Below are positions 9,274 through 19,005 of a stretch of DNA of 64,000 bases, in pieces. Source of the DNA: Candidatus Rhodoferax bjergmarkensis (GTDB lineage Bacteria > Pseudomonadota > Gammaproteobacteria > Burkholderiales > Burkholderiaceae_C); assembly GCA_016708345.1 (NCBI GenBank), contig JADJFX010000011.1, positions 118,703 through 182,702 of the forward strand. Direction: 5' to 3'. A program made the position numbers and the translations under genes. Within the stretch, counting starts at the first letter, position 1. The number at the start of each line of letters is the position of its first letter. The notes beneath the pieces are model-generated. The model saw only the letters and a list, made by a program, of their open reading frames with translations, made no database searches and had not been told where the DNA came from.

Positions 9274-11457
9274 ATGTGGACACGCCTGCGTCTTGACAAA
9301 TTACCCGGTGTTTTGTCCCACTTGTGGGCACTGGGGCTGCTCGGCTTGACCAGTGTGGCGCTGCTGCTCGTGTCGCTGCTGAACCCGATCCCCCTGGAAA
9401 ACCTGCGCCTCGCACAGTTTGACCAGTTTCAACGCTGGCACCCGCGCACCTACACCCCGCAAGCGGTGCGCGTGGTGGACATTGACGAGGCCAGCTTGCA
9501 GGAATACGGCCAGTGGCCGTGGCCCCGCACCCGCCTGACCGAGTTGGTTGAACGGCTCCACCAGATGGGTGCCAGCGCCATCGTGCTGGACATCTTGCTG
9601 ACCGAGCCCGACCGCACCTCACCCAAGGCCATGGCGCAACTTTGGAAAATACCGCAGGCCAGTACCCTGCTCTCTGGGCTGCCGGATCACGATGCGGTAC
9701 TGGCCAGCGCATTGCCCGATCGCCAAGTGGTGCTCGGTGCCAGCTTGTCTCGAACTGGGCAAGCCGCCAAGCCAGCGACAAGCGTAGCGCCATCCGCCAC
9801 CCCCTACCGTATCGTCAGCACCGGCGCACCGGAGCCTGCGCGCTGGCTGCACGGCTTTGATGCCGCCATCTGGCCGCTGCCGGTGTTGATGGCCACCACC
9901 CAAGGCGTGGGCGCACTGAATTTTTCACCCGATAACGACAGTGTCGTGCGGCGGGTGCCCTTGGTGCTGCGCCTGGGTGAGCAGATTGTGCCCACCCTGA
10001 GCGCCGAAGCCCTGCGCGTGGCGCAAGGTGGAAAAAACCACGTGCTGCGCAGCCACGCCGGCGGCATACAAGAAGTTCGCATCGGCAACTTGAGCATCCC
10101 TACCACTGATCAAGCCGAAATCTGGCTGCATTACACCCGCGACGAACCAACGCGTTTTTTGTCGGCTAAGCAGGTGCTGCAAGACAACCCTGACGCCAAC
10201 CATTTGAAGGGCCACATTGTGCTGGTCGGCAGCTCAGCAGACGGGCTGAAGGACTTGCGCGCCAACCCCATGGGACGGTTGATGCCCGGTGTGCTGGCGC
10301 ATGCACTGGCGCTGGAGCAAATCCTGGCAGGCCACCACCTGCAGCGCCCCGCATGGGCTGGTGCGCTGGAGGCACTGCTGGTACTGTTTGGCTCGCTGGC
10401 AATAGGGCTGGTGGCCTTGGGCGCACCGGTCAAAAAATCAGCTGCTGTATTGGTGCTGGCCTTGGGGGCAACTTTGGGCGTTGCCTGGCTTGCTTTTGTG
10501 GCAGGGCTTTACCTGATCGACGGCAGCACCCCGGCGCTGGCCATGCTTTTGAGCTTCGGCTTGGCCAGTGGCATCCACCATGGCATCACCGAACGCCAGC
10601 AGCGCTGGCTCAAGGCCGCGTTTTCGCGCTACGTGTCACCCAACCGGGTCGCCCATCTGGTGGCCCACCCGGAGCAATTGCATTTGGGCGGAAAGCGCCA
10701 GGTTTGCAGCTTTGTGTTTACCGATCTGAGCGGCTTTACCGGCATGGTGGAAGGCAGCGACCCGGCCGAGCTGGTGGCCCGGCTCAACGACTACCTTGAC
10801 GCCATGCTGGCCATCGTCTTCAAACACGAAGGCACCCTGGACCGGATTGTGGGTGATGCCGTGGCCGTGCTGTTTTCGGCACCCGTGCCGCAAAGCGACC
10901 ACCGCCAGCGGGCGCTGGATTGTGCGCTGGAAATGGACGCCTTTGCCAGTGCTTACGCCGCACGCTTGCAAGCACAGGGCGTGCCCTGGGGCCAGACCCG
11001 CATCGGCGTGCACAGCGGCGAAGTGATCGTGGGCAACTTTGGCGGAAAAACCCTGTTTGACTACCGCGCCCTGGGCGACCCGATCAATACGGCTGCGCGC
11101 TTGGAGAGCGTCAACAAACACCTGGGCACGCGCATGTGCGTGTCGCAAGCCGTGTGTGATGGATGCACCGGCGTGCCCCTGCGTGCTGTGGCCCGGCTGG
11201 TACTCAAAGGCAAGACACAGCCGCTGCAGGTTTTCACGCCGCAGGCCGCTTTGAACGCCGCTGACTGCGCACCCGCGCAAGCTTACGAAGCCGCCATGCA
11301 ACTGTTGCGCACGGGGTGCCCGCCAGATGCCGCCAAGGCGCTGGTGCAGTTGGAAGCCTTGTGGTCAAGCCATCCGCGCGACCCGCTGGTCGCCTTGCAT
11401 GTTCAACGGCTGCGCATGGGCGCGCTGGACGACTTGATGGTGATGGCAAACAAATAA
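9274..11457 (+). CDS. CHASE2-domain class III adenylate/guanylate cyclase
   Basis: A 727-residue membrane protein. An N-terminal helix (about 15-36) leads into a periplasmic CHASE2 sensor (about 40-335), then three membrane helices (about 360-440) and a class III cyclase domain (about 465-640). Both metal-binding aspartates are present, in FTDLSGFT and in DRIVGDAVAV, and the NTAARLE segment carries the Asn and Arg of the active site. It should therefore be catalytic; cAMP is the more common product in this group, but cGMP is not excluded. It follows the cNMP-binding gene as a likely two-gene signalling unit. Confidence 0.9.
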   Translation: MWTRLRLDKLPGVLSHLWALGLLGLTSVALLLVSLLNPIPLENLRLAQFDQFQRWHPRTYTPQAVRVVDIDEASLQEYGQWPWPRTRLTELVERLHQMGASAIVLDILLTEPDRTSPKAMAQLWKIPQASTLLSGLPDHDAVLASALPDRQVVLGASLSRTGQAAKPATSVAPSATPYRIVSTGAPEPARWLHGFDAAIWPLPVLMATTQGVGALNFSPDNDSVVRRVPLVLRLGEQIVPTLSAEALRVAQGGKNHVLRSHAGGIQEVRIGNLSIPTTDQAEIWLHYTRDEPTRFLSAKQVLQDNPDANHLKGHIVLVGSSADGLKDLRANPMGRLMPGVLAHALALEQILAGHHLQRPAWAGALEALLVLFGSLAIGLVALGAPVKKSAAVLVLALGATLGVAWLAFVAGLYLIDGSTPALAMLLSFGLASGIHHGITERQQRWLKAAFSRYVSPNRVAHLVAHPEQLHLGGKRQVCSFVFTDLSGFTGMVEGSDPAELVARLNDYLDAMLAIVFKHEGTLDRIVGDAVAVLFSAPVPQSDHRQRALDCALEMDAFASAYAARLQAQGVPWGQTRIGVHSGEVIVGNFGGKTLFDYRALGDPINTAARLESVNKHLGTRMCVSQAVCDGCTGVPLRAVARLVLKGKTQPLQVFTPQAALNAADCAPAQAYEAAMQLLRTGCPPDAAKALVQLEALWSSHPRDPLVALHVQRLRMGALDDLMVMANK

Positions 11458-11653
11458 AAATCCGCACGTTCACGGTGCTATCTCGGTAACGCCTTCCCTA
11501 TTGGACAAAAGACAACACCGCACACCGCACAAGGCAGCGCTATCGAACACCGAACGAAGCCAGGTTGTGCATCACAAGGTACGATAGCTTTCGCTCATAT
11601 GCTTGGACGAACCGTGTACCTTGGCCGTCGGGCCACTATTTTCAGAGTCAAGA

Positions 11654-13666
11654 ATGAAATCCATGAATCAAATCGATTTTCGCCAGCGGACCATGCAAAT
11701 CTTGCTGGCTATCGTTTCCAGCTTCATGCTGCTCGCTTGCGGTGGTGGCAACAAGCCGACTGCGGCGACCACCACGCCAGCGACTGCAGCCTCCGTGCTG
11801 CCAACCCTGGCTTTGGTAATGAAAAATGCAGCCGGGGCGGTGGCGTCCAGCATTACCCCGTCGGATGCCTTCACGCTTTATGCCACCGTGCGCGATGCAA
11901 GTGGCGTCGCGCAGGCGGGCCAGGTGGTGACCTTTGCCGGTGACAGCACCCTGTTCAAGCTTTCGCCCGCCAGCACCGCACTCACCGATGCCAGCGGCGT
12001 GGCCGTGGTGCAGGTCAGCCCGGCCACCGCCAGCTCCGCCGGCGCGGCCTTCCTGACGGCTGATGTGGCCGTCAACGGCAAGGCTGCAGACCAAGCCAAG
12101 TTGGGCGTGGCAGTGGTTGCATCAGGCACCCCGGTGGTTGTACCCACCACGACGCTGGCTTTGACAGACCTGACATTGGGAACCGGCTCCCTGCCCGCCT
12201 TTGGCAGCCGGCCAGTCTTTGTTACGGCCAAGATCGATGGTGCGAATGCAACGTCTGAGCCCGTCTCTGTCACCTTCAGCGCCAGTTGCGGAAGCATCAC
12301 GCCTGCAGTGGTTTCGACGGATGCCACTGGTGTGGCCAATACAACCTATACCGCCAGCCTGGCCAATTGCTCGGGAAGCAATGTCACCATCTCGGCCGCT
12401 GCGGTAGGCAGTGCAACGGTCTCTGGAACCATTTTGGTGGCGCAGTCGGTCGTTTCCAACGTGCTGTTCGTCAGCTCGACCCCGCAATTGATCTATCTGA
12501 AAGATTCCGTGGGTGCCACCCAGGCGCAGGTCGCCTTCAAGGTGGTTGACGCCAGCGGCAATGCCTTGCCAAACAAAAAGCTGCGCTTCACCTTGAGCAA
12601 CCTCGATACCGGCGTCACGCTAGACACATTGGGCAACACCGCACCGGTGGACCTGACAACCGACAGCACCGGCACGGTGTCTCTCGCCGTGTTTGCGGGC
12701 ACTGTGCCCACCGCACTGAACGTGAAGGCCACGCTGCTTGATGACAGCAATAACACGACCAGCGTGTTCACCAACTCCAATCAATTGACGGTGGCTTCGG
12801 GGCGACCAGTGCAAAAATCACTCAGCCTAGCGCTTGAAAAATTAAGTCTGGAAGGGAAAAACCGTGACGGACTGACAACTTTGCTCACGCTTTCGCTGGC
12901 TGACCGCCAAGGCAATCCGGTGCCGCCGGGCACCCAGGTGAACTTTGTTACCGAGGCTGGCGTCGTGCAGCCTGCCACATGCGTGGTGCCGTCGGTCACC
13001 CCACCGGAATCATTTTGCTCCGTCACATTCAGGTCATCAGGAACCCGCACCGCCAGCGGCAAGGTTTCCATCATGGCTTATGTAAGCGGTGAGGAAGATT
13101 TTGTCGACAACAACGGCAACAACGTCTACGACAGCAGCGAACCCTTTTCGGATTTGGGACGGGCGTTTCGTGACGACAACGGGCAAGTGATTACGGGGAC
13201 GGACGGCAAATACAATTCGGGCGAATTTCAGGTGCCCCGGGCAGGGTCCTCCGCCTGCATTGATGGCATTGGATGCACCGGTGACGGCGTATGGGGTGCG
13301 GCTGACGTGCGCACCCAAGCAACTTTAATTCTGGCCTCGGGCAAAGCCTCTTTTTCACCGCCAACTGCACCCAACGCAACGGGTTTTGACGTGACAGTCG
13401 CCAATAAAAACAGCGATGTGGTGGGCGACCCGAACAACACCAGCCTTCCCACCGGCAGCGAGATTTTGATCAGCGTGACGGACAACACATCCACCAACGA
13501 CTTGAGCTGTACGTTGTCGAGCCCGACAACCATCACGGTGACCAATTCAATCCATGCGCTGGTCGTTCCGCTGTCTATGACAGCCTGTGCCACCGGAGAT
13601 GCGGTGACCTTGAAGGTCACCTCACCGTTTGACACCGTGACACAAATGCAATACGTGTTGCCATGA
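11654..13666 (+). CDS. large lipoprotein with bacterial Ig-like (Big-1) domains
   Basis: A 670-residue protein with a lipoprotein signal (MLLACGGG, Cys lipidation site) when started at ATG 11654; the frame is open further upstream but without a plausible signal. The body is a series of Ig-like modules with repeated motifs such as DASGVA, GQVVTF and TDATGVANTTYTA, as found in invasin/intimin-type Big-1 domains. Around residues 475-500 an Asp/Asn-rich segment (DNNGNNVYDSSE) resembles a calcium-binding loop. Probably an outer membrane anchored surface protein. The ligand and role are unknown. Confidence 0.8.
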   Translation: MKSMNQIDFRQRTMQILLAIVSSFMLLACGGGNKPTAATTTPATAASVLPTLALVMKNAAGAVASSITPSDAFTLYATVRDASGVAQAGQVVTFAGDSTLFKLSPASTALTDASGVAVVQVSPATASSAGAAFLTADVAVNGKAADQAKLGVAVVASGTPVVVPTTTLALTDLTLGTGSLPAFGSRPVFVTAKIDGANATSEPVSVTFSASCGSITPAVVSTDATGVANTTYTASLANCSGSNVTISAAAVGSATVSGTILVAQSVVSNVLFVSSTPQLIYLKDSVGATQAQVAFKVVDASGNALPNKKLRFTLSNLDTGVTLDTLGNTAPVDLTTDSTGTVSLAVFAGTVPTALNVKATLLDDSNNTTSVFTNSNQLTVASGRPVQKSLSLALEKLSLEGKNRDGLTTLLTLSLADRQGNPVPPGTQVNFVTEAGVVQPATCVVPSVTPPESFCSVTFRSSGTRTASGKVSIMAYVSGEEDFVDNNGNNVYDSSEPFSDLGRAFRDDNGQVITGTDGKYNSGEFQVPRAGSSACIDGIGCTGDGVWGAADVRTQATLILASGKASFSPPTAPNATGFDVTVANKNSDVVGDPNNTSLPTGSEILISVTDNTSTNDLSCTLSSPTTITVTNSIHALVVPLSMTACATGDAVTLKVTSPFDTVTQMQYVLP

Positions 13667-13781
13667 CATAAACCTGCGCAATGTGTTGCACTGCCTTGGC
13701 TGCTGGCAGCTTGCGGCGGTGGAAACGCTTGGGTGAATGCCACACCCACAACACGCGTCAAGCCGATTTTCAAACTTAGAA

Positions 13782-13835
13782 TGCTACTAAAACAATAGCT
13801 ATCCACGCTTGCCATACAAGCGCAACAGGCCAATT
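13782..13835 (-). repeat. dispersed repeat copy, diverged
   Basis: Matches the family in the pattern GCTACTAAAACAATAGCTAT, a short GC-rich middle and GGCCAATTT. It lies between the convergent Ig-like lipoprotein gene and the GGDEF-hemerythrin gene. Confidence 0.5.
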
Positions 13836-13901
13836 TGGCTTTAAATTTCGTAACTGCTCACCATGAAATCGTGCGCAACCCTTGCAACAAGGCCCGGACG
13901 T

Positions 13902-16439
13902 CTACCGTGTCTGACTGTCATCTGTGGCTTGACCTTCAAACAAAGCAAAAAACATCCGATCTGCATGTAAAAAATGACCGGCAACCAGCTCGGTCACCAG
14001 AAACTTCACCAGTTCGCCTGCCGCAGCATCCTGCGCATCAAGAGCATCAGGGGCCTGCATGGCAAGATGGAGCGCATGCGCCCGCTTCAGCAACGCTTGA
14101 TGCTCCTGCGCATGGTGCGCCAAGGCAGTGAATTCATGCGCACGAAGAATGGATTCTTCATGCGCGAAGTGCTCAGTTACATGTGACAGCAGCGCCTCAA
14201 AGGCTTGCTCAAATGCAGCGGGCTGCTGCTGGCGCAATGCCACTTGATCCAGCAGCGTGTTGGTCAGCTCAAAAAGCGCCTGATGCTCCGCGTCAAGCAC
14301 GGGGTTACCGCTGGCAAAAGCGTCCTTCCAACGCAGGTGAACATAGGACTTTGCCGCCGTGCGCCCAGCCAGCGCATCGCGCGCCAAAAGTGTGGCAGTA
14401 CACAGGTAGACGGTATTGCGGCCCCCCTTTTTGGCCCGGTACATGGCCTCGTCCCCTAGGCGCAATAAATCCTTTTCGGTTTCTCCATGGTCTGGGTACA
14501 AGGCCACGCCTATGCTGGCTGAAATGTGCAAAACCGCGCCTTGCTCAGTAAAAAAATCCTGTGCGAGCGCACTGCGAATTTTTTCCGCCACCCCCAGCGC
14601 TGCGTCACTGGCTTGCAAATCAGGCAACAACACCACAAACTCGTCACCCCCAATGCGGGCAGCGGTGTCGGACTCGCGCAGACAGCTCTGAATGCGCTGC
14701 GCCACGGCTTGCAGCAACCAGTCGCCCACCTCGTGCCCGAGCTCGTCATTGATGGGCTTGAACTGGTCCAGGTCAATGAACAAAACTGCCAAACGACTGC
14801 TTGCCCGCCGTGCCCGTGCCAAAGTTTGCGTGAGTCGCTCCAGTGCCAGACGGCGGTTGGGCAAATGGGTGAGCGGGTCATAAAAGGCCATGTCATGGAT
14901 CTTTTTTTCCATCTGGACACGATCGGTAACGTCTTCCAGTGACACCACGGCACCTTTGAATACTTCACTTTTGAGCGGTGTCACGCTCATGCTGAACCAG
15001 CGTTGTTGCTTCGGCGAGTGGCATGGGTACTCCATGTAAAAGCGCGGTGCGCTTCCGTCCAGCACGCTGCGGATACCGTCTTGCGCCGGCAGCACTTCGC
15101 TTGTGCTCGGATCGGCGTCGGCACATAAACCGTCTGCTAGGTAAATGGAACCCACCTCGCAGTGGCTTGCACGCAGCCCTGGTTCAGCGCAGCGCTCCAG
15201 AGCGCGGCGTCGCCAGACATCATTGACCGCCAAAATAACCCCGTGCTGGTTGAGTACAGCAATTTCTGCGGTGACCGAATTGAGCACCGCCTGCTTGAAA
15301 ATATCACTGTCTTGCAGCAGTTTCTTCTGTTGCACTAGCGTATCGAGCAGACGGTTAAAGCCACCCACCAACTGGCCTACCTCGTCTTGCCGCACCACAG
15401 GCAGGGCTTGCGCAGGTTGGTTATGACGGACAAAACCATCGAGAATTTTTACTGCCGTCGTCATAGGCTTCAACTGACGGCGCAGCATGAACCAAATCGA
15501 GGTCAGGGCAAGTAAACCCAGCACCAGTGCAGCCAGCCTGCCGCGTGGCTGCACTGCAGTGATGAGTGCAAAGGTTTCTTCGGGGGTGAGTGTGACCGAG
15601 GCATACCACTGGGCCAGCGGTATTTGCTGAACGCTGACCAGCACCTCGATACCATGGGGGTTGACGACCCGCGCCGTGCCCTCAAAACCCTGCACAAAGC
15701 GATCAATCCAAGGACTGACGCCGGCGGCGGGCAAGCGCTCCAACACACGCGAGGCGTCGGACGTAGCAAAAATCAGCCGTTGGCGCGCGTCCAGCAGAAA
15801 AAAATGACCGGTCTTGCCATAGCGATGCGACGCTAACTGGCTTAAAAAATTGGGCCTGTCGAGTCGAATGACACCCGCCAAAGCCCCGATTACACCCCCT
15901 TGGTGGTTGCGCACGGGAACGATCATGGCAAAAGCGGCCGCTTTATTGAGCTTGTGTACCTGAATGCGGCCAATGACATCAGCGCCATTTTGGAGCACCA
16001 CAGCCAGTTCTTGCGGATCAACCAGGCTGTCTGTCCACTCGTCTTGCAAAAACGGAAACTGCGCCTGCAGCATGCCCTGCTGGTTCCAGAGCATGGCACC
16101 CGCATTGAACTGCCCCGCCAAAAATTGCCTTCCAAGCAAAAAAGCCTGCATCGCAGCCTGGTCGTTGATTTGTGTGGTGGAAACCTCGGCTGCCACCGTT
16201 TGAAGCGTGTTCAGTCGGTCTTGCAGGCCGCGATTCACCTCGGCAGTCAGTAAATTCAAGGCTGAATGTTGTTTTTCACCGGTAAAAAGCAGCAATTCCT
16301 CGCGTAGCAGCCCTTTGATGTAAAAAGCCAAAAATAAGTAGCTCAGCACAACAATCAGCAAGGTCATCAGGGTGACACGCGTTTTGAGCGAATCCGGCTG
16401 AAATCGTTGAAGGAACATAAACAATGGGCGATGAGGCAA
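13902..16439 (-). CDS. membrane GGDEF diguanylate cyclase with C-terminal hemerythrin domain
   Basis: An 845-residue protein. A membrane helix (about 20-42), a periplasmic Cache-like sensor, a second helix near 300-318, a HAMP region, a PAS domain (about 385-520), a GGDEF domain and a hemerythrin domain (about 705-835). The signature RIGGDEFVVLLPD is intact, so c-di-GMP synthesis is expected. The hemerythrin part has the His/Glu/Asp ligands of a di-iron site in DAEHQALFEL, HFAHEESIL, HHAQEHQALL and HFLHADRMFF. This suggests that oxygen or redox state tunes cyclase output. The start at 16439 fits; MFLQRF at 16418 is an alternative. Confidence 0.92.
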   Translation of the reverse strand: MPHRPLFMFLQRFQPDSLKTRVTLMTLLIVVLSYLFLAFYIKGLLREELLLFTGEKQHSALNLLTAEVNRGLQDRLNTLQTVAAEVSTTQINDQAAMQAFLLGRQFLAGQFNAGAMLWNQQGMLQAQFPFLQDEWTDSLVDPQELAVVLQNGADVIGRIQVHKLNKAAAFAMIVPVRNHQGGVIGALAGVIRLDRPNFLSQLASHRYGKTGHFFLLDARQRLIFATSDASRVLERLPAAGVSPWIDRFVQGFEGTARVVNPHGIEVLVSVQQIPLAQWYASVTLTPEETFALITAVQPRGRLAALVLGLLALTSIWFMLRRQLKPMTTAVKILDGFVRHNQPAQALPVVRQDEVGQLVGGFNRLLDTLVQQKKLLQDSDIFKQAVLNSVTAEIAVLNQHGVILAVNDVWRRRALERCAEPGLRASHCEVGSIYLADGLCADADPSTSEVLPAQDGIRSVLDGSAPRFYMEYPCHSPKQQRWFSMSVTPLKSEVFKGAVVSLEDVTDRVQMEKKIHDMAFYDPLTHLPNRRLALERLTQTLARARRASSRLAVLFIDLDQFKPINDELGHEVGDWLLQAVAQRIQSCLRESDTAARIGGDEFVVLLPDLQASDAALGVAEKIRSALAQDFFTEQGAVLHISASIGVALYPDHGETEKDLLRLGDEAMYRAKKGGRNTVYLCTATLLARDALAGRTAAKSYVHLRWKDAFASGNPVLDAEHQALFELTNTLLDQVALRQQQPAAFEQAFEALLSHVTEHFAHEESILRAHEFTALAHHAQEHQALLKRAHALHLAMQAPDALDAQDAAAGELVKFLVTELVAGHFLHADRMFFALFEGQATDDSQTR

Positions 16440-16598
16440 GTCAGCGATTCATACAAGGACGTCTGCATGGTAGCTGAAAGCGCAACATCCTAGGTTTGAA
16501 CTGCTCCGCACGATGCGGACGATAGCCGTATGCCGTCAATTTAAGGACAGCACTTCATTTGAACCCGTCCGTTTCCCTCTGTGCAGGCTGCTCAGACA

Positions 16599-17193
16599 TC
16601 AGCGCAGTGTGATTTCCACCCGCCGGTTGCGCGGCTCGGGGGTTTCGTCGGGGGTGGGCACCAGCAAGTTGCGCTCGCCGTGCGATTCCACCGTGAGCAC
16701 CAGCTTGGGCAAACCAAGCTGCTGCAACTGCTCCGCCATGGCGCTGGCGCGGGTCAGCGCCAAGGCTTCATTGGCGTCGGCTTTGCCCAAGGTGTCGGTA
16801 TGGCCGATGACCGACATATCCACCGACTTGCGGGCCTTGGCGCGCTCAATGATGCTTGACAGCAAGGCCGTGGACTCTGCTGTGAGTGCAGCGCCGCCGC
16901 TTTCAAAATACAGCATGAACTGCTCGGGCAGAGGGGGGCCTAGCCGCCATGGCGGCACCGAAATCGCGCTGCAATTGCTCGCTGCTGACCTCAAACGGTG
17001 GGGCGCTACCGTCAAGCAAAGCGCCCTGCCTGGCTTTGTTCAGCAGTTGCTCGCCACGCTGGCCCTGCACCACCACCTTGCCCACGCTGCCATCCGGGCT
17101 GGGCAGCAATACGGCGTAGTTGCGCGGTCCGGCGCATGCGGCAAGCAGGGTCACGCTGGCAGCGAGCAGTAGGGTTTGAAAGCATGAGCTCAC
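16599..17193 (-). pseudogene. OmpA-family lipoprotein, frameshifted by one base
   Basis: The first frame gives a lipoprotein signal (LLAACAGPR) and residues to about AAMAARP; the second frame continues with PEQFMLYFESGG and a full OmpA-like domain including GHTDTLGKADANEALALTRA and PRNRRVEITL, which binds peptidoglycan. The two frames join at a run of six G (16933-16938); five would restore one protein of about 197 residues. The total length, a multiple of three plus one, agrees. Its ATG overlaps the stop of the FecR-domain gene, forming an operon. A sequencing error is more likely than a dead gene because both halves are otherwise intact. Confidence 0.8.
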
Positions 17194-17651
17194 TGGGCAT
17201 CCTCCACCTTGGCCACAAACTGGGTGCCACGCACACCGATGATGCCGGTGGGGGTCTTGACGCTCACAGCATCCGGCTTGAGCCTGGCAATGACACCGGA
17301 GACATAGTTGAGGCTGCCCTTGAGCAAGCTGGTGCCCAGTTTGAGCTGACCTTGCGCGGGTGCATAAAGGTACTCATCCACGGTCAACTCGGTGTCCGGC
17401 CCAAAGGACATGACGGTGTTGTCCTTGAAGGTGACACCCAGCGAAGCCTGGGCCTGCGTTTTGAGCTGACTGCCCAACAACACGGGGGTGCCAGGCTCTG
17501 CGCGCACCCGCTGACCTGCGCTGCTGACCCATGCCTCGCCAGTGACGGTTTTGACATAGCCGATTGGCTCGGTCTGGGCCATGGCCAATAGGGGCAACGT
17601 TACCCCGATGCCGGCCGCCAACAGTTGTGCAAGATAAGTTCTGTGTTTCAT
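17190..17651 (-). CDS. FecR-domain periplasmic protein
   Basis: A 153-residue protein with a signal peptide (cleavage after AMAQ) and a single FecR domain: VKTVTGEAWV, LLGSQLKTQAQASLGVTFKDNT, and the C-terminal KTPTGIIGVRGTQF typical of stand-alone FecR domain proteins. Unlike true FecR it has no membrane anchor or anti-sigma part. In many betaproteobacteria such genes sit with an OmpA-like lipoprotein and a CHASE2 cyclase; here the OmpA gene follows directly and a CHASE2 cyclase lies 6 kb away. Probably binds a cell wall or surface ligand. Function not established. Confidence 0.85.
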   Translation of the reverse strand: MKHRTYLAQLLAAGIGVTLPLLAMAQTEPIGYVKTVTGEAWVSSAGQRVRAEPGTPVLLGSQLKTQAQASLGVTFKDNTVMSFGPDTELTVDEYLYAPAQGQLKLGTSLLKGSLNYVSGVIARLKPDAVSVKTPTGIIGVRGTQFVAKVEDAQ

Positions 17652-17703
17652 GGGATCGTCTCCAATAGTTCAACCAAGGTTCAAGGGCATTGTGCCGCTA
17701 TCT

Positions 17704-19005
17704 TCACACACCCGCTGCAGCCAGGCGTCGGCGCAGCCGTCGCAAGCCCAATGCCGTCACCAAAGCAATCACCGGAATGGACAGGGCCGACAACAAGGCT
17801 GGGGGCGGCAGGTGCACCAGGTGCTCCAGCCCCTCGGCCAGGTGCAGCACCAGTTGCGAGCCGTAGTAGCTGATGGCCACCACCGACAGCCCTTCCACCG
17901 TTTCCTGCAGGCGCAGTTGCAGCGTGGCGCGCTGGTTCATTTGCGACAGCAGCTCCTGGTTTTGCCGCTCCAGCTCCACCTCGACGCGGGTGCGCAGCAG
18001 TTGGCTGTTGCGGCTCAGGCGCTGGGACAGTTCGTCTTGCCGGCGTGCCATGGCGGAGCAGGTGTCCATCGGCGGCAACAAACGCCGGTCCATAAACTCT
18101 CTGAAAGGCGGAAAACCCTTGACGCGGCTTTCACGCAGCTCCTCCACCCGCTGCTGCACCAGGCCGTGGTAGGCCTTGGAGGCAGCAAAACGGAAGGTGG
18201 TGCGCGCCACGGAATGTTCGACCTCGGTGGCCAGGCGCGACAGGTGGTTCAAGATGCGCTGCTCGTCCTGTGCCGTGGTGGCATGGCCAATCTCTTCGGT
18301 CAGATTGGCCAGTTCGTCCTCGGCTCCGCGCAGCCAGCGCCCGACCTCGCGCGCCACCGGCAAGCCCAACAAGGCCAGCACCCGGTAGGTTTCGATCTCA
18401 CACAGACGCTGGATGGTGCGCCCGGTCTGGCGCTGGGTCAGCCCGGCATTGAGCACCAGAAAGCGGGTGTAGCCGTCCTCAATCAGAAAATCGGTGAACA
18501 CCCAGGCGCTGTCGTCCGCCACCCGCGACACCACCATTTGCTTGCCACTGGGCGACAAGCCTGCCGTGACCGACTGCGGGTCGATCTCATCTTGCGAACG
18601 CAGTTCGATCTGGGCGGCGACGATCATTTTGCCGGGAATGCCTTTGAGCCAACCCGGCGGCAGCACCTCCTGGGCCGACATCGGCTGACCCAAACCAGCG
18701 CCTGTTGGCACCGGCCGGAACACGGTGTAGCTGGTGAACTCGGTGTGCAACTCCCAACGCAGCAGAAAGCTGCCCGCGTCGTAAATCTGGTGCGCGTCAG
18801 AGTGCTCGGCAAACTGCCCCGGCACCAGTTGGGCCAAAGCGGCCAGATGATCCCGTTCGGCCTGGGCATCGGCGTGGTCATGCAGCACCGCAATGTGCGT
18901 GACCAGCATGGAACCCTGCAAGGGCAAGGGCGGACGGGCGTGAAACTCGTCGTTCAGGCGCTGGCGCAGCGGGTGTTCGGCCAACAGGTCGGTACTTTTG
19001 TGCAT
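17704..19005 (-). CDS. DUF3422 family membrane protein
   Basis: A 433-residue protein that matches DUF3422 in its start (LNDEFHARPP) and in the conserved middle part (WELHTEFTSYTVFR). The C-terminal end has a coiled-coil-like stretch (RTRVEVELERQNQELLSQ) and two membrane helices. Its function is unknown; the conserved N-terminal part is presumably cytoplasmic. The start codon is directly adjacent to the stop of the SRAP gene at 19006, so the two are co-transcribed. Confidence 0.88.
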   Translation of the reverse strand: MHKSTDLLAEHPLRQRLNDEFHARPPLPLQGSMLVTHIAVLHDHADAQAERDHLAALAQLVPGQFAEHSDAHQIYDAGSFLLRWELHTEFTSYTVFRPVPTGAGLGQPMSAQEVLPPGWLKGIPGKMIVAAQIELRSQDEIDPQSVTAGLSPSGKQMVVSRVADDSAWVFTDFLIEDGYTRFLVLNAGLTQRQTGRTIQRLCEIETYRVLALLGLPVAREVGRWLRGAEDELANLTEEIGHATTAQDEQRILNHLSRLATEVEHSVARTTFRFAASKAYHGLVQQRVEELRESRVKGFPPFREFMDRRLLPPMDTCSAMARRQDELSQRLSRNSQLLRTRVEVELERQNQELLSQMNQRATLQLRLQETVEGLSVVAISYYGSQLVLHLAEGLEHLVHLPPPALLSALSIPVIALVTALGLRRLRRRLAAAGV

